Of a DNA stretch of 18,120 nt, positions 1-9,701 are shown piece after piece. Source of the stretch: Brachionus koreanus (taxonomy: Eukaryota > Rotifera > Eurotatoria > Ploima > Brachionidae); the NCBI GenBank assembly GCA_016987375.1, contig PJRA01000475.1, positions 215,042 through 233,161 of the forward strand. The letters are read 5' to 3'. The position numbers were made by a program, and so were the translations under genes. How positions within the stretch are numbered: position 1 is the first letter of the stretch; each line of letters begins with the position of its first letter. A model generated the notes under the pieces. It ran no database searches. It saw only the letters and a list, made by a program, of their open reading frames with translations, and had not been told where the DNA came from.

Positions 1-77
1 AAATTTATTGAATAAAAAAACAAATAAAGGAAGTTACCAAAGGGGTTCAAAAGACCCCTCCGGTTTTTGAGTGTTAA
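1..77. mobile_element. piggyBac-like element terminus with TTAA target site; element body off the left edge
   Basis: The stretch ending at base 73 is followed by TTAA (74-77). Read from the TTAA on the minus strand it starts CACTCAAAAACCGGAGGGG. The same terminus, in the same orientation and again followed by TTAA, lies at 15480-15552, where it sits beside a piggyBac-type transposase fragment. A six-pair stem (AGGGGT 41-46 with ACCCCT 54-59) lies just inside the end and recurs in the other copy. TTAA target choice is a hallmark of the piggyBac superfamily. The TTAA is to the right, so the element extends leftwards out of the window. No matching opposite end was found inside the window. Confidence 0.6.
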
Positions 78-750
78 ACAGTGTTTTTTGTCTGTTTTTG
101 TCCCCTCGGGTACTTATTTTTTCATTACCTTTAATAGCCTAAATAGACAATTCTTTAATTATTATTTTTGTTTCTCATCTTAATTATAATTTCTAATGCA
201 TTAAATGAAAAAAGCTTATTCAAAATTTAAAATCTTTTAAAATTATTTTTCTAATTTTTTTAATTTTTACTTTTTTATGCTCGAACAGAAAAACAAATTA
301 AAAAAATAAATTTTCGGTCTAAATGCTAAAACCAAAAATTTTTTTTCCTAATTTGTCTAAAAAAATTTTGATGTAATAAAAATTGCCTAAAAACCACTTG
401 TTTAATTTATTCAATCGAAATAATAGTTGACAAAATTTTCCAGATTAGCAAATAGCTTATGTACAGCGAGGTTTGTGAGTATGCTCAAAAATATCGTATT
501 TTCCTCTAAAGTTATTTAAAGTCATCACACACTATCCGAAATAATGTTTTAAGTAGATCTGTTGAATCTTTTTCACCTTTTAGCAAGAGTGCAGTCCTTG
601 CATACTTTTTAACACCAAAAATTCGATTTAAAATCTTAAATTAAGCTTATCATAAAATCTGCTTAATTAAAAAAAATAAAATAAAGAGAGGAGTCTTTAA
701 AATTTATTTCCGCTAGAAAAAATCGGAACAATTTCTACATTTTTTAGAAA

Positions 751-950
751 AATTACAAAGAAAAAACTATATTATTTTTTTTGTTAATTTGCGCAAAAAT
801 GTTTTTTTAATGATGTGCATTTTACAGAAAAATGAAGAGTATATGCAAAATTTAGAATTTGTTTGTACAAATTTGTACAACATTGTACTTTTTTTTTAAA
901 AATTTTTGCGCAATTTGAAAAAAAAATTATATAGTTTTTCCCTTTTGTAC
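751..950. repeat. foldback (inverted repeat) element
   Basis: The left arm 751-800 and right arm 901-950 are imperfect reverse complements. Both carry an AAAAACTATAT block, a run of T, and the distinctive TTGCGCAAAAAT (left) or its complement ATTTTTGCGCAA (right). The roughly 100-base loop contains a perfect 18-bp palindrome (TTGTACAAATTTGTACAA, 863-880). The structure resembles a MITE or other foldback relic. No target duplication was recognised. Confidence 0.6.
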
Positions 951-1842
951 TGAAATTTTTATACTAAGATTTAACATTGCCTAAGAGAACGACAAAAAGA
1001 CTTAAATGTTATCTATATAAAATATTTTTGTGATCTCTAAAATATTTCTTTGTTTAAAATTTGATTAACTATAAAGATGTCTTAAAAAATATTTAAAGAA
1101 GTAGTAAAAAAATCTCTAAATATTGTTGTGCTGGGTAGCATAATCGGTTTTACCTAATAATTTTTAAATAAAAAACCTAACAAAAACATCATTTAAGTCA
1201 AGCATTATTTTGTCTAATTTTGAATCTAGCAAATATTTGAATATATTTTTTTGAAGCAAATGATCCTTTTTATAATGAATTTGATCTGAAGGGACCCAAA
1301 GATTATTTTTTACGTGTTATTAGAAAAAAATGTTAAGTTAAACTAACAGATATGTATAATCTAGAGCAAAATATTAACTTTTAAATAAAAATATTATTTT
1401 TCAAATATTATTTATTAAAAAAGAAGAAGTGAGAATATTTTTGGTTATATTACCTAAAATTAGTAGCATTAGTTGTATAAATGCTGTGGGGGATGCCATT
1501 ATCCAAATAATAGTGCATCACTCTATTGCTTAAATAAAAAGTTTTTTTAAAGAAAAATTAATTTAGCATCTAGTCAATTATATTCTCAAACATGTTCGTA
1601 TGGGTGACGGCCTTAGTCACTGCTTCAAGAGTGCTCCAATTTAAGGCTGTTAAGTTGTGTCTCAGTATACAGTATGCAAAGGCATTCAAAGTCTAGGGAC
1701 AAAAACAAAATTTTTAATCTTAATGACAATGTTTATCAAAAGGTTCAATCTCATTCTACAAAATGTTCATTCTAGAAATTTATTTCAATAAAAATTAATA
1801 TCCCATTAATATTTAATAATAATTTTTTTTCATATTCACTAC

Positions 1843-2002
1843 TTGCGGAGCAAAGGGTCATTACTTTTGATTTGCATTCAAGTCGATTTTTGTCTTTACT
1901 CTTGCTTCTCCCAATTTCATTCTCATTTAGATGAGATTTTTCATGATTGTTGACTTCCATGTTACTGCTGGACCTCTTTTTGCTATTCTTTTTTCTTTTA
2001 TT
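1843..2002 (-). other. possible exon, Lys/Ser/Asn-rich (weak)
   Basis: On the minus strand a candidate acceptor (TTCTTAG, just above 2002) opens a frame of about 53 codons. The frame is rich in Lys, Ser and Asn (KRKKNSKKRSSSN near its start) and reaches a candidate GTAGTG donor at 1837-1842. Composition is less AT-rich than the surroundings. There is no recognisable domain and no partner exon was found, so this could be chance or a decayed exon. Confidence 0.15.
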
Positions 2003-3011
2003 CTAAGAACATCTCCAAATCATCTCAGTTTTTGCTCTAAATGCGTTGACTTAGTGTTTGAATTTGTTTTTTTTTAAACGTCAGTATTCGACAATGTCTC
2101 AGGTCAGTGCATCACGAAAATCCTTGATAGGCTTCCAGTGTGAAAGGTGTTTAATAATATATAATAATTTAATTTAAGTTAATGATAATTGCCACGCTTA
2201 CGCCTCAAGTCTGGATTAATATCCCAGACTAAAAACAATATTTTAGTCTTTTATTATTCTTATTTATTTATTTGTTTAATCTGTATTGAACTAATGTTTC
2301 TTCAGAATAAAAATATAAAAAGCATATAAAAATAAAAATTCAAAGTAAAAGTTAGATAAAATAAAATAAAAAGAAATTTAAAAATGGCATCTTGTAAAAG
2401 AAAGACAAAAATATAAAATTAACCCTAAGAAAAGAAAATCCAAAAGTTAAACAAAAAAAATTACTTCTTTTATGCACAGTTCTGCTTTCCAAAGGTTCAC
2501 TCAGACTTGTGCAAAAGTAAAAAAAAAAGTCAGTATTAATTACATTTTTATTTAAGTTGAAATTTTAATTTAAAAATTAAATGTCAAAATTAATAAGATT
2601 AACTTATTCGATAAAATTAAAGAATTTTTTTTCCCTTTATTAAAGTTTTATCTTGTGGAAAACTCAAAAAAAAAGTCGTTTTAAAGTTTTTTAAAAGTCA
2701 AGTCAGTGAAAGACGTTTTTTTAAAAAAAATTTTTTTTCAGTCGACTTTGACTTTATGACTTTTGAACAACTCTGGGTTCACTAAACCAACTTAACTCAT
2801 CGAGATGATATTTTAACTTGTGCACATGTATTAGATAAACGCGTCTCCTCCTCTTTTTCAAAAAATTTATTTTTGCAGTTTTGCTATGTTTTTTTAAGCT
2901 TTGGAATGAGTGCGTTTTTGAACCAATTTTTAATATTGTTTAAACATTCATTCAAGTGTTTTGTTTTTATTATTCATATTTTAGTCAATTTTTATTAAGA
3001 TTTAAATTAAA

Positions 3012-3090
3012 GAATTTTCAAAAGTGTATCTTTTAATTTTTGCTGTTGTTCTCTCAATAACTACAACTCAAGTCGCATATGGTCTCAAAG
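3012..3090 (+). other. signal-peptide-like open stretch without an ATG (weak)
   Basis: The open frame reads a short basic lead, then a hydrophobic core and a plausible cleavage site: YLLIFAVVLSITTTQVAYG (3027-3083). The codon where a start would be expected (3024-3026) is GTG, and no in-frame ATG precedes it before the stop at 3003-3005. Splice-acceptor-like AAAG and TTAAG sites lie just upstream, and a GTACAA donor-like site follows at about 3091. It may be the first exon of a secreted protein that lost its start, an exon whose ATG lies upstream, or chance. Confidence 0.15.
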
Positions 3091-3895
3091 TACAATTCTA
3101 TGATGTAATGCGATTAGAAAGTCACATTAAGTATTTTTTGGGCATATTGAAGTTGATAATCAATTCAATGAGCTTATCTTTGGATATTAAACTAATATTT
3201 TTATTTTCAATTGATCTAATTTTAATATAATACAGTTTACATCTAATTTAGATTAAAAAAATGTAATTTTCAAAAAAAAAATTTTCTCAACCCATTGATA
3301 AAATCAATTTTTAATTAAATTTAAATATATTAACTAATTTTATAACTAATTTTTTGTAAAGTTTAATTTGAAATTATTTCAAAAGAATTTGTAAACTAGC
3401 AATCAAAATTCAATTTAAAAATGAAATTCAAATATTAAATTCTAAATATGTAACAAATTGAACTAAAGAGCAGTCTACCACGGTAACTACTACTACTCCT
3501 AAAATGAAATTCCAATATTTTTGAAATATAAAAATCGATCTTATAAATGGTTTGAGAAAATATCTTTTGAAAATTGAATTTTTTAAATTTACATAACATG
3601 TAAAAAGTATTCTGTTTAGATTATCTCAATAGAACTAGAATACGGACGGACAGACAGACATGACAAACTTAATACCTAGATTTTTTTTTAATTAAAGTTT
3701 AAACACTGTTTTTTTGTGTAAAGAGAAAATAAATTGATGAACAAATAATTAAATAACTTTGACTATAAGACCTTAAAAAATACTTATTTAAAAAAAATAG
3801 AAAATTTAATTTTTTAACTTAAAAAATATGTCAAAAAAGAATTTATTTTAGCAATAAATGTTTTATTTTAATTTGAAATGGGAGAGAAAAAAAAT

Positions 3896-3976
3896 CGCTG
3901 CGAACAGGATTTGAACCTGTGCGGGTAACCCCATCTGATTTCGAGTCAGACGCCTTAACCACTCGGCCATCGCAGC
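3896..3976 (-). tRNA. tRNA-Ser(CGA): tRNA-Ser (anticodon CGA), copy 1
   Basis: Read on the minus strand this is an 81-nt class II tRNA. The acceptor stem pairs GCTGCGA with TCGCAGC and the discriminator is G. The A-box TGGCCGAGTGG and B-box GGTTCAAATCC are intact, as is a short variable arm (GGGGTTACCC region). The anticodon loop is CTCGAAA, giving CGA, which decodes UCG. There is no intron. A T-run Pol III terminator follows immediately on the minus strand (A-run 3887-3894 on the plus strand). The gene is identical in sequence to copies 2 and 3. Confidence 0.97.
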
Positions 3977-4045
3977 TCGTTTTCTTAACACATGTTAATT
4001 GATTTCTAAATATAAAATTTTTTAAAAATTTTTACTTGAAAAAAG

Positions 4046-4118
4046 TGCCGAAACTCGGGATCGAACCAAGGACCTTTAGATCTTCAGTCTAACGCTCTCC
4101 CAACTGAGCTATTTCGGC
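4046..4118 (-). tRNA. tRNA-Phe(GAA): tRNA-Phe (anticodon GAA)
   Basis: This is a 73-nt cloverleaf on the minus strand. The acceptor stem pairs GCCGAAA with TTTCGGC and the discriminator is A. The D-arm contains GCTCAGTTGGGAGAGC. The anticodon stem TTAGA/TCTAA encloses loop CTGAAGA (GAA, plus positions 4083-4085). The T-loop is TTCGATC, and the T-stem has one G-T wobble pair. There is no intron. A run of six T (4039-4044 as A on the plus strand) terminates transcription. It lies between two inverted tRNA-Ser genes. Confidence 0.96.
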
Positions 4119-4301
4119 TACAGAATTTTAATTAATTTCTATACTGTTTTCAACTTAAATTTTATTGTAGTATTTACCGATTACACTGTGAATATGAAGA
4201 AACTCAATTCGGAAAACAGATGCATAAAAATGCCTAAAAACCAAATATTAAAAGAGAGAATATTCAATATGTTCACAAGTCAAAGAGTCAATTTAGATGC
4301 A

Positions 4302-4366
4302 AAATAGTCTAGGTTTTGTTCAATTCAGTGCTAAATAAAAGAGCACAACAAAACCTTAGACATATT
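4302..4366. repeat. small imperfect hairpin
   Basis: AGGTTTTGTT (4311-4320) pairs perfectly with AACAAAACCT (4347-4356). An inner GTGCT/AGCAC stem (4328-4332 with 4342-4346) and outer A/T pairs extend it. It lies between tRNA-Phe and tRNA-Ser copy 2 with no obvious gene nearby, so it is probably a short foldback relic. Confidence 0.45.
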
Positions 4367-4586
4367 ATTTTCAAATATTAGTTTTAGATTTGGTTAGTCT
4401 GTTAAATTATTTTTAGCGATTATTTAAAAAATAATTATAAATTTTTTCATTTATTTAGCAACATATTTAAGATTAATAAGCAAAAATATATTTAATAAAA
4501 GTAGAAAAAAAATTTTGAAATCATAAATTTTAAATTTTTAATGCATTTTTTAATATATTTTTTCAGTTAGATAGAGTTAGTGATGA

Positions 4587-4667
4587 GCTGCGATGGCCGA
4601 GTGGTTAAGGCGTCTGACTCGAAATCAGATGGGGTTACCCGCACAGGTTCAAATCCTGTTCGCAGCG
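4587..4667 (+). tRNA. tRNA-Ser(CGA): tRNA-Ser (anticodon CGA), copy 2
   Basis: This 81-nt gene has the same sequence as copy 1 but lies on the opposite strand, so copies 1 and 2 form an inverted pair about 610 bp apart around tRNA-Phe. The A-box is at 4594-4604, the CGA anticodon at 4620-4622 and the B-box at 4647-4657. A T7 terminator follows. The short 3' flank (T-run then CTCTC) is shared with copy 1, which suggests that the duplicated segment included the terminator. Confidence 0.97.
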
Positions 4668-7600
4668 AATTTTTTTCTCTCTATTTTCTAACGATAATTT
4701 TTTTCATTTACAGTGGAAAAATCAGACTTTGATCCATGATCCATGATTGTAGGTGACTAAAACTTTGGCTGTCAAAAACCGCCTCATTTAATCTCTGAAA
4801 ATAGATCAATTAATGTTACTTCTCGGTTTTGATTGATAATAATGAGCTTCAGTATTTTTTTATTAGTCAAAAATTTGAGATTAGAGTAAAAGATTTTTTC
4901 CATATTTCTCTTTTTCACAGGAGTTTAATTTTAGGACCAAGGAAATTATGTACTGCAGCTATTATTTGACAAACAAAGAACTTGTAGGGAAAATTTGGCC
5001 ATATTTCAAATATTTTGGTATTTTTTTCATTGAATAAAGTGAAAACAATTCAAGTTGGTTATGACACATTGATTGAAATGCTTGATTGATTTGTTAAGTC
5101 TTTAAAATCAAAGAAGATTAAATTATTTGTTAGATTAAGGCCAATCTTTGAGAGATCATTTCAATGGCAAGAAAATTTCTTGTATATATAAACAAAACGA
5201 TTGCTATTTAAAATAGTAATTTTGAAAAAATGTGCGATGAAAATATTTTGAAAACATTTAAAATTGTTTTTAGTCTTTTTATTTAAATTCCCTTCATAAA
5301 CAAGTTTAATTATTATTTTTTAATTAGTTCAAGCATTTTAGAACTAAAAGTTTATTTGCCAAAAAAAAAGTTAGATTTGAAAATTTTTGCATTTTATTAA
5401 TGAGACCTGTTTGGTTTGATTATTTGGCAAAACGCAACTTAACTTTACAACGCTGTTAAGCATGAAAAGTAAGTATTCGGTTTTTTGGCTATGGCTTATG
5501 TTAGTCCACAAAGTCTCTTTTCTTTAACAACAAAACTTAGTTTAAAAAAAAAAAGAATAAAAAAGGACTGGATTTATCTATATGAATTCATACAATGTGT
5601 CTTATTTAATGAATGTTAATCAATTAACAGTAAAATCTTTTTTACAACTTGAAATATATTACCATACAATCTTGCGACGTCGTGCATGGGATAACTTATA
5701 GTTTTATCATTTTAAATAAGAATATAAAATAGTAATCAATTTTTTTAGCTTTTTTAGAATAATTTTTAGTCATGTTATTTCAATAAGATAAAAAAGCTCA
5801 AATTTAATTTTAAAAGATATTTCGGGATTTTTTTTTTTTTTTTTAATTTTTTTAAAAGTTACTTATATTAGTATTTGATGAGTGAAACTATTTATCATCT
5901 TAAAATTTAATTATTTATTCCAATAACAGTTAGGACATTGATCATTTTTTTTTTATTTTGTCCAAAAAAAAATTAGATTAATTTATTTTATGATATTTAA
6001 TGATACAAAGTTTTATTTATTTTATCTATAAAAAAAAAAGCAAAAACCGTTTTTTAAAAGAGACGGTAATAAACTGAAGTCAGGTATTTTTTTAAAATTA
6101 TTTCCTGTCGTGAGATTTGAATTTTCTATTTTACTTCCTTTTTTTTTAATGTTCTCATATCGATATTTTTGGTTTTTGTTTCATTTATTTAGACACTCTA
6201 TGATTAAGTTCACTTGAATAGCAGGTTAATGTCTTAAAAATCGATGTGGTTCTAAGAAATCACAACTCTTATGTAATTCAAGATGTCATGGTGCTAATTC
6301 AATTTGTAAAAACAAATAAACTTTTTTACTTAACGTTTAAGTGGTTTACTTAAATGGCTTTAAAGATTAAACAATCAATCCATACCGAAATAAACTAAAT
6401 TTTTTTAAAATGTAAATTTAAAAATTTGTATGTTTTTGTGTGACAAAAGCGTAAATTGTATAATTAGTAAAATTCAATCTTTAATCTTAAATTTTCAAAC
6501 ACTTCTAAATTACTCTAGCTTAAATTTTGTTTATATACTAAATAACAAACATTAGCAAAGGGGCTGAAAAGAATGCTTTTGCCCGGGAAATTCCCAAATT
6601 TATTTTTCTAATAAAATTTTCCAAAAACCTTTGATTAATTTTGCCAAGCATCAAAAAAATGTGTTTGTTTTTTTTATTATTATTGACTAAATCATTTGAT
6701 CAAAATATTGGGCTAAATAAAAATTTAGAGTTGGTTAAGGAATGCTGCTAGAATTTTGATAAGTTTACATAATAAAATAATGATAATTTCAATCATCTTT
6801 TTCAAATTCCGTCAGGGTCAAAGTGTCTGTTCTATCTTTATGGCCAGACATTTAGTTTAAATAAGTTTTCATTTTGTCATTTTGTTCGTTCAAGTTGTCA
6901 AATAAGGCCCAATTTAGCAATGCCAATAAACAAAAAAATTTAGTGAATTCTATCTATTTTGGTCTGAGTATACGCATCAAATAATCATTTAATTCAAACA
7001 CATTTTTAACATATTTTGAATAATTTTTTTTCATTCTAAAACAAGTATTTAAAAGAGAATTTAAAACCAATTTTGAGTAATACAAAAAAATATTTTCTAA
7101 AAAAAAATATAAGTAGTCAATTGGTTTTTTTTAACAAATTAATAATTTCATTATTTAAAAAATTAAAATGATAGACACTTTTTTTTGATATAAAGTGGTC
7201 TCTTGAAGCAATCGTAGATAGAAATTAACTGTTCGGCCGAAAACGATTGCACTTAGAATTTCCTCAATTTTAGCAATTGAGCAATTTGTTTAATGGCTTG
7301 TTAAATTTAGTTATTTAATTTAAATCGTTTTAAAAACAAGCCATTTGGTGCTCTAAAATACTTTCATTACATTTTGTTGTTAATTAAAACAATTTTTTTT
7401 CTCTTTTAATGAAATAATCAATAAATTTTTTAAAAAATTCTCTCAAAAGAAGATATTTTCAGATTAGCATTTTATTTAAAGACTATTTAAATTGGTGAAA
7501 AACAAAAGATTGTGGGAACATAATCTTTTAAAAAGTTGAACAAATAAGTACTAAATATGAAAAAAAATACTTTAAGCCTATTTTGTTAATCAGCTCAATT

Positions 7601-7777
7601 TTTAAATACTTTTGTTGCTAAAAATAATTGAAATTAATACTTAATTAAAATATTAAAGAGAAGACACGCTGACTAGTTAAGTGGAAAGAAGAAGCCAATT
7701 TTATAAGAAAATTTGTAAAGTCTCATTTTTTTTTGGATTAATGGATAATGGGAATAAAAATCTAAGGAGCTAAATAA
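4668..7777. other. long non-coding AT-rich stretch
   Basis: No gene, RNA or clear transposon is seen. Minor items are a doubled GATCCAT near 4731-4745, a run of 17 T (5828-5844), and a short hairpin GCAATCGT/ACGATTGC around 7208-7252. Stops are frequent in every frame. Confidence 0.6.
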
Positions 7778-7858
7778 GCTGCGATGGCCGAGTGGTTAAG
7801 GCGTCTGACTCGAAATCAGATGGGGTTACCCGCACAGGTTCAAATCCTGTTCGCAGCG
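7778..7858 (+). tRNA. tRNA-Ser(CGA): tRNA-Ser (anticodon CGA), copy 3
   Basis: This 81-nt gene is identical to copies 1 and 2, with intact A- and B-boxes and a T6 terminator right after the discriminator G. The flanks beyond the terminator differ from those of copies 1 and 2, so the gene body is conserved while its surroundings have diverged. It lies about 440 bp upstream of the large protein gene. Confidence 0.97.
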
Positions 7859-8020
7859 AATTTTTTACTTGCATCAAACAGAAAAGAGAACTAATTTATT
7901 AAAGTGCTAAATAAACAAAATTTTTAAATAATTTATTAAATCAAAATTGAAGTTAGCTGTTGTCTTAGTCAGCTGAAATTCGAGCTCGTATCATTGCTGA
8001 TACCTATATTTTATATTTAA

Positions 8021-8155
8021 ATGATAAGTCTCATTTAAATCTCATAATTTATGTGAAAGTGAATACCTAAATATACTATGTTATAAAAGTATTTTTATAA
8101 ATTTATTTCTTCTATGAAAAAAAAAATAATAAATTTTGTTTCATTTTTAATAAAA
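8021..8155 (+). repeat. copy 1 of a 135-bp block repeated at 17986-18120
   Basis: All 135 bases match 17986-18120 in direct orientation, 9965 bp apart. Weaker similarity extends upstream to about 7974 (shared TCATTGCTGATA and TGAAATTC, with a 3-base offset). The second copy is cut by the window end, so the true repeat may be longer. It lies just upstream of the NLR-like gene and contains a TATAAAAG box, so it probably represents that gene's promoter region. Confidence 0.9.
8082..8089 (+). promoter_or_regulatory. candidate TATA box of the NLR-like gene
   Basis: TATAAAAG lies about 220 bp upstream of the ATG and inside the block that is repeated exactly at the right end of the window. In such AT-rich DNA the motif alone is weak; its value comes from its position in a duplicated upstream block. 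Confidence 0.3.
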
Positions 8156-8184
8156 AAATTTTAACATTTTTTTGCTTTGATTTT

Positions 8185-8258
8185 AGAATGCCTGTTATTT
8201 TGTAGCCGGGCTGATCATCAACAGCAAACTCAAGTTGTTTTGTGTTTTATTATTTTAG
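8185..8258 (+). promoter_or_regulatory. candidate 5'-UTR splice acceptors (cis or spliced-leader)
   Basis: TTTTGATTTTAG (AG at 8185-8186) and TTATTATTTTAG (AG at 8257-8258) are good pyrimidine-rich acceptors between the presumed promoter and the ATG. They could join a 5'-UTR exon or accept a trans-spliced leader, which is known in rotifers and flatworms. The choice cannot be made from this sequence. Confidence 0.3.
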
Positions 8259-8287
8259 TTAAAAATAATAAAACTAAATCAAAAGTA

Positions 8288-8305
8288 ATGAGCAATTCAG
8301 AATGA
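8288..8305 (+). promoter_or_regulatory. short upstream ORF overlapping the main start
   Basis: ATG AGC AAT TCA GAA TGA encodes five residues and ends in TGA. The last four bases (ATGA, 8302-8305) contain the main start codon. Such a start-stop overlap could allow reinitiation or dampen translation. It may be spliced out or absent from the mature mRNA if the 5' end lies within it. Confidence 0.4.
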
Positions 8306-9701
8306 ATTTTGAACAGCTAACAAAATCAATTAAATGTGAATATGCTTCGAGTTTCAATTCATTGCATATTCAAAGAATTAGTCTGTTCAACAAGCTAGTC
8401 GATAAGTTTGTCAATTTTTTAAACAATGAGCAAGTGTTTGTAATGATAATTAGAGGACCATGCAAAAGTGGCAAATGGTTTATGCTCAATTCAATATTTA
8501 ATCAAATATCTTTTTTAGTCGAAAACAAAGACTATGTCTGCATAAAAAATCATTCAATTCAATCAATCAAGGACAAACTCAATGTTAATTCAAAAATTGA
8601 CTTTTTTCTTATTAAAACGATAAAAAACAAATCAACTAAACTTGATCAATTGTTCAAATATGCACAACAAAAGAAAAGAAAATGTATTTTTATCATCAAC
8701 AATAAACAATACATAATTAATAGAACTAAAATGAAAAAATCAAATCTAATCTTTCAAATTAAGATTAGCTATTTGACCAAGGATGAAATAAGACAAAATT
8801 TAAACACACACCTTAATTCAATTAAAATAAATGAATCAACTTATTTGGACATTGATACTCTAATTGAACATTTTTACAATTTAATCAAGCAACCAAAGAA
8901 TTTGATAAAGATTAAAGAAAATTCAATTTCAAATGGCATTAGCAATACGATTTATGAAAAAAAAAATAAAACTATTTATTATGAACAATTGATGCCAGTC
9001 TATTCACTTAATTATTTTATTTATACGTTCAAATCATTTTCAATTTTACTCGATAGTAACATAGATATCGAGTGTATAATGAACAAATTATCAATTTATC
9101 AATTTAAACTTAGTGGTTTAAATCAATTCTTGATTGATATATTTAATGAGAGAAAGACCTCTGAAATTAAATCAGGCTATTTTTTGATAAAAGTAAACAA
9201 ATATGATTTAGAATTGAGTTCTTTGGTTTTATGTCGCATTTATTCTCTAAACTTGAAATGCATATTTCTAGTAAATGAAACAAACATTTTTCAAAAATAC
9301 AAACATTTGTTTGAGTTTAAGTTTAAGCTCAATTCTTTGAACACAAATGATATACTTATGGAATCAAATGATCAAATTGATCTCCCGGCTATTGACTATG
9401 TCAAGTCACAAAAAATGCTGGTCATTGATCAAATAATGGACCAGCTTTCAGATCATGCAATCATAGAGGGACATATTGAACAAATTTATAGACCAAATGT
9501 TTTGACTATTGATCTTGAAAAAGACCAAGATATTTTTCTTAGGAGAGGATCTGTTGCTGAACTGTTTGGAAAATATCTCATTAGAAAAAAAAGCCTCATT
9601 GTGATTATTCGCAATTTCAAAAGTTTGAATCAAATACTCCTGATTAATCAGTGCATTAATTTAAAAATTAAATTAATTGTGCAGATCGATCCAAGCCTCA
9701 G
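8302..9701 (+). CDS. exon 1 of the NLR-like gene: degenerate P-loop/NACHT-like domain
   Basis: This exon encodes residues 1-466 plus two bases of codon 467. The ATG fits because a short helical lead and the segment RISLFNKLVDKFVNFL come just before the P-loop, as is usual in STAND proteins. GPCKSGKW (52-59) matches GxxxxGK but lacks the Ser/Thr after Lys. The second half (about 230-466) alternates hydrophobic strands (LKCIFLV, SLIVIIRNF, IKLIVQID) with helices, and I cannot assign it to a family. The exon ends at a consensus donor, CTCAG then GTAAGT (9702-9707). Reading on without splicing meets a stop at once (9703-9705). Codon use is A/T-ending throughout. Confidence 0.85.

Larger units (their letters stand above)
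78..3890. other. non-coding AT-rich stretch with repeats
   Basis: No convincing gene is seen. The stretch holds a foldback repeat (751-950), a slightly less AT-rich segment (about 1560-2150) with a weak minus-strand exon-like reading, and a signal-peptide-like open stretch near 3012-3090. These are listed separately. The remainder is poly(A)/poly(T)-rich sequence with stops in all frames. Confidence 0.6.

Noticed and set aside
1601..1700. Possible structured RNA with a GTGAC/GTCAC hairpin (1604-1620)
   Set aside because: Only five pairs and no match to any RNA family I know; no Pol III boxes or terminator.
2640..2765. Possible inverted repeat around AAGTCAAGTC and GACTTTGACTT
   Set aside because: Only short, interrupted matches of low-complexity GACTT/AAGTC words; not better than expected for this composition.
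9448..9633. Minus-strand open frame of 61 codons
   Set aside because: It lies wholly inside exon 1 of the NLR-like gene on the other strand and has no motif; a shadow frame.
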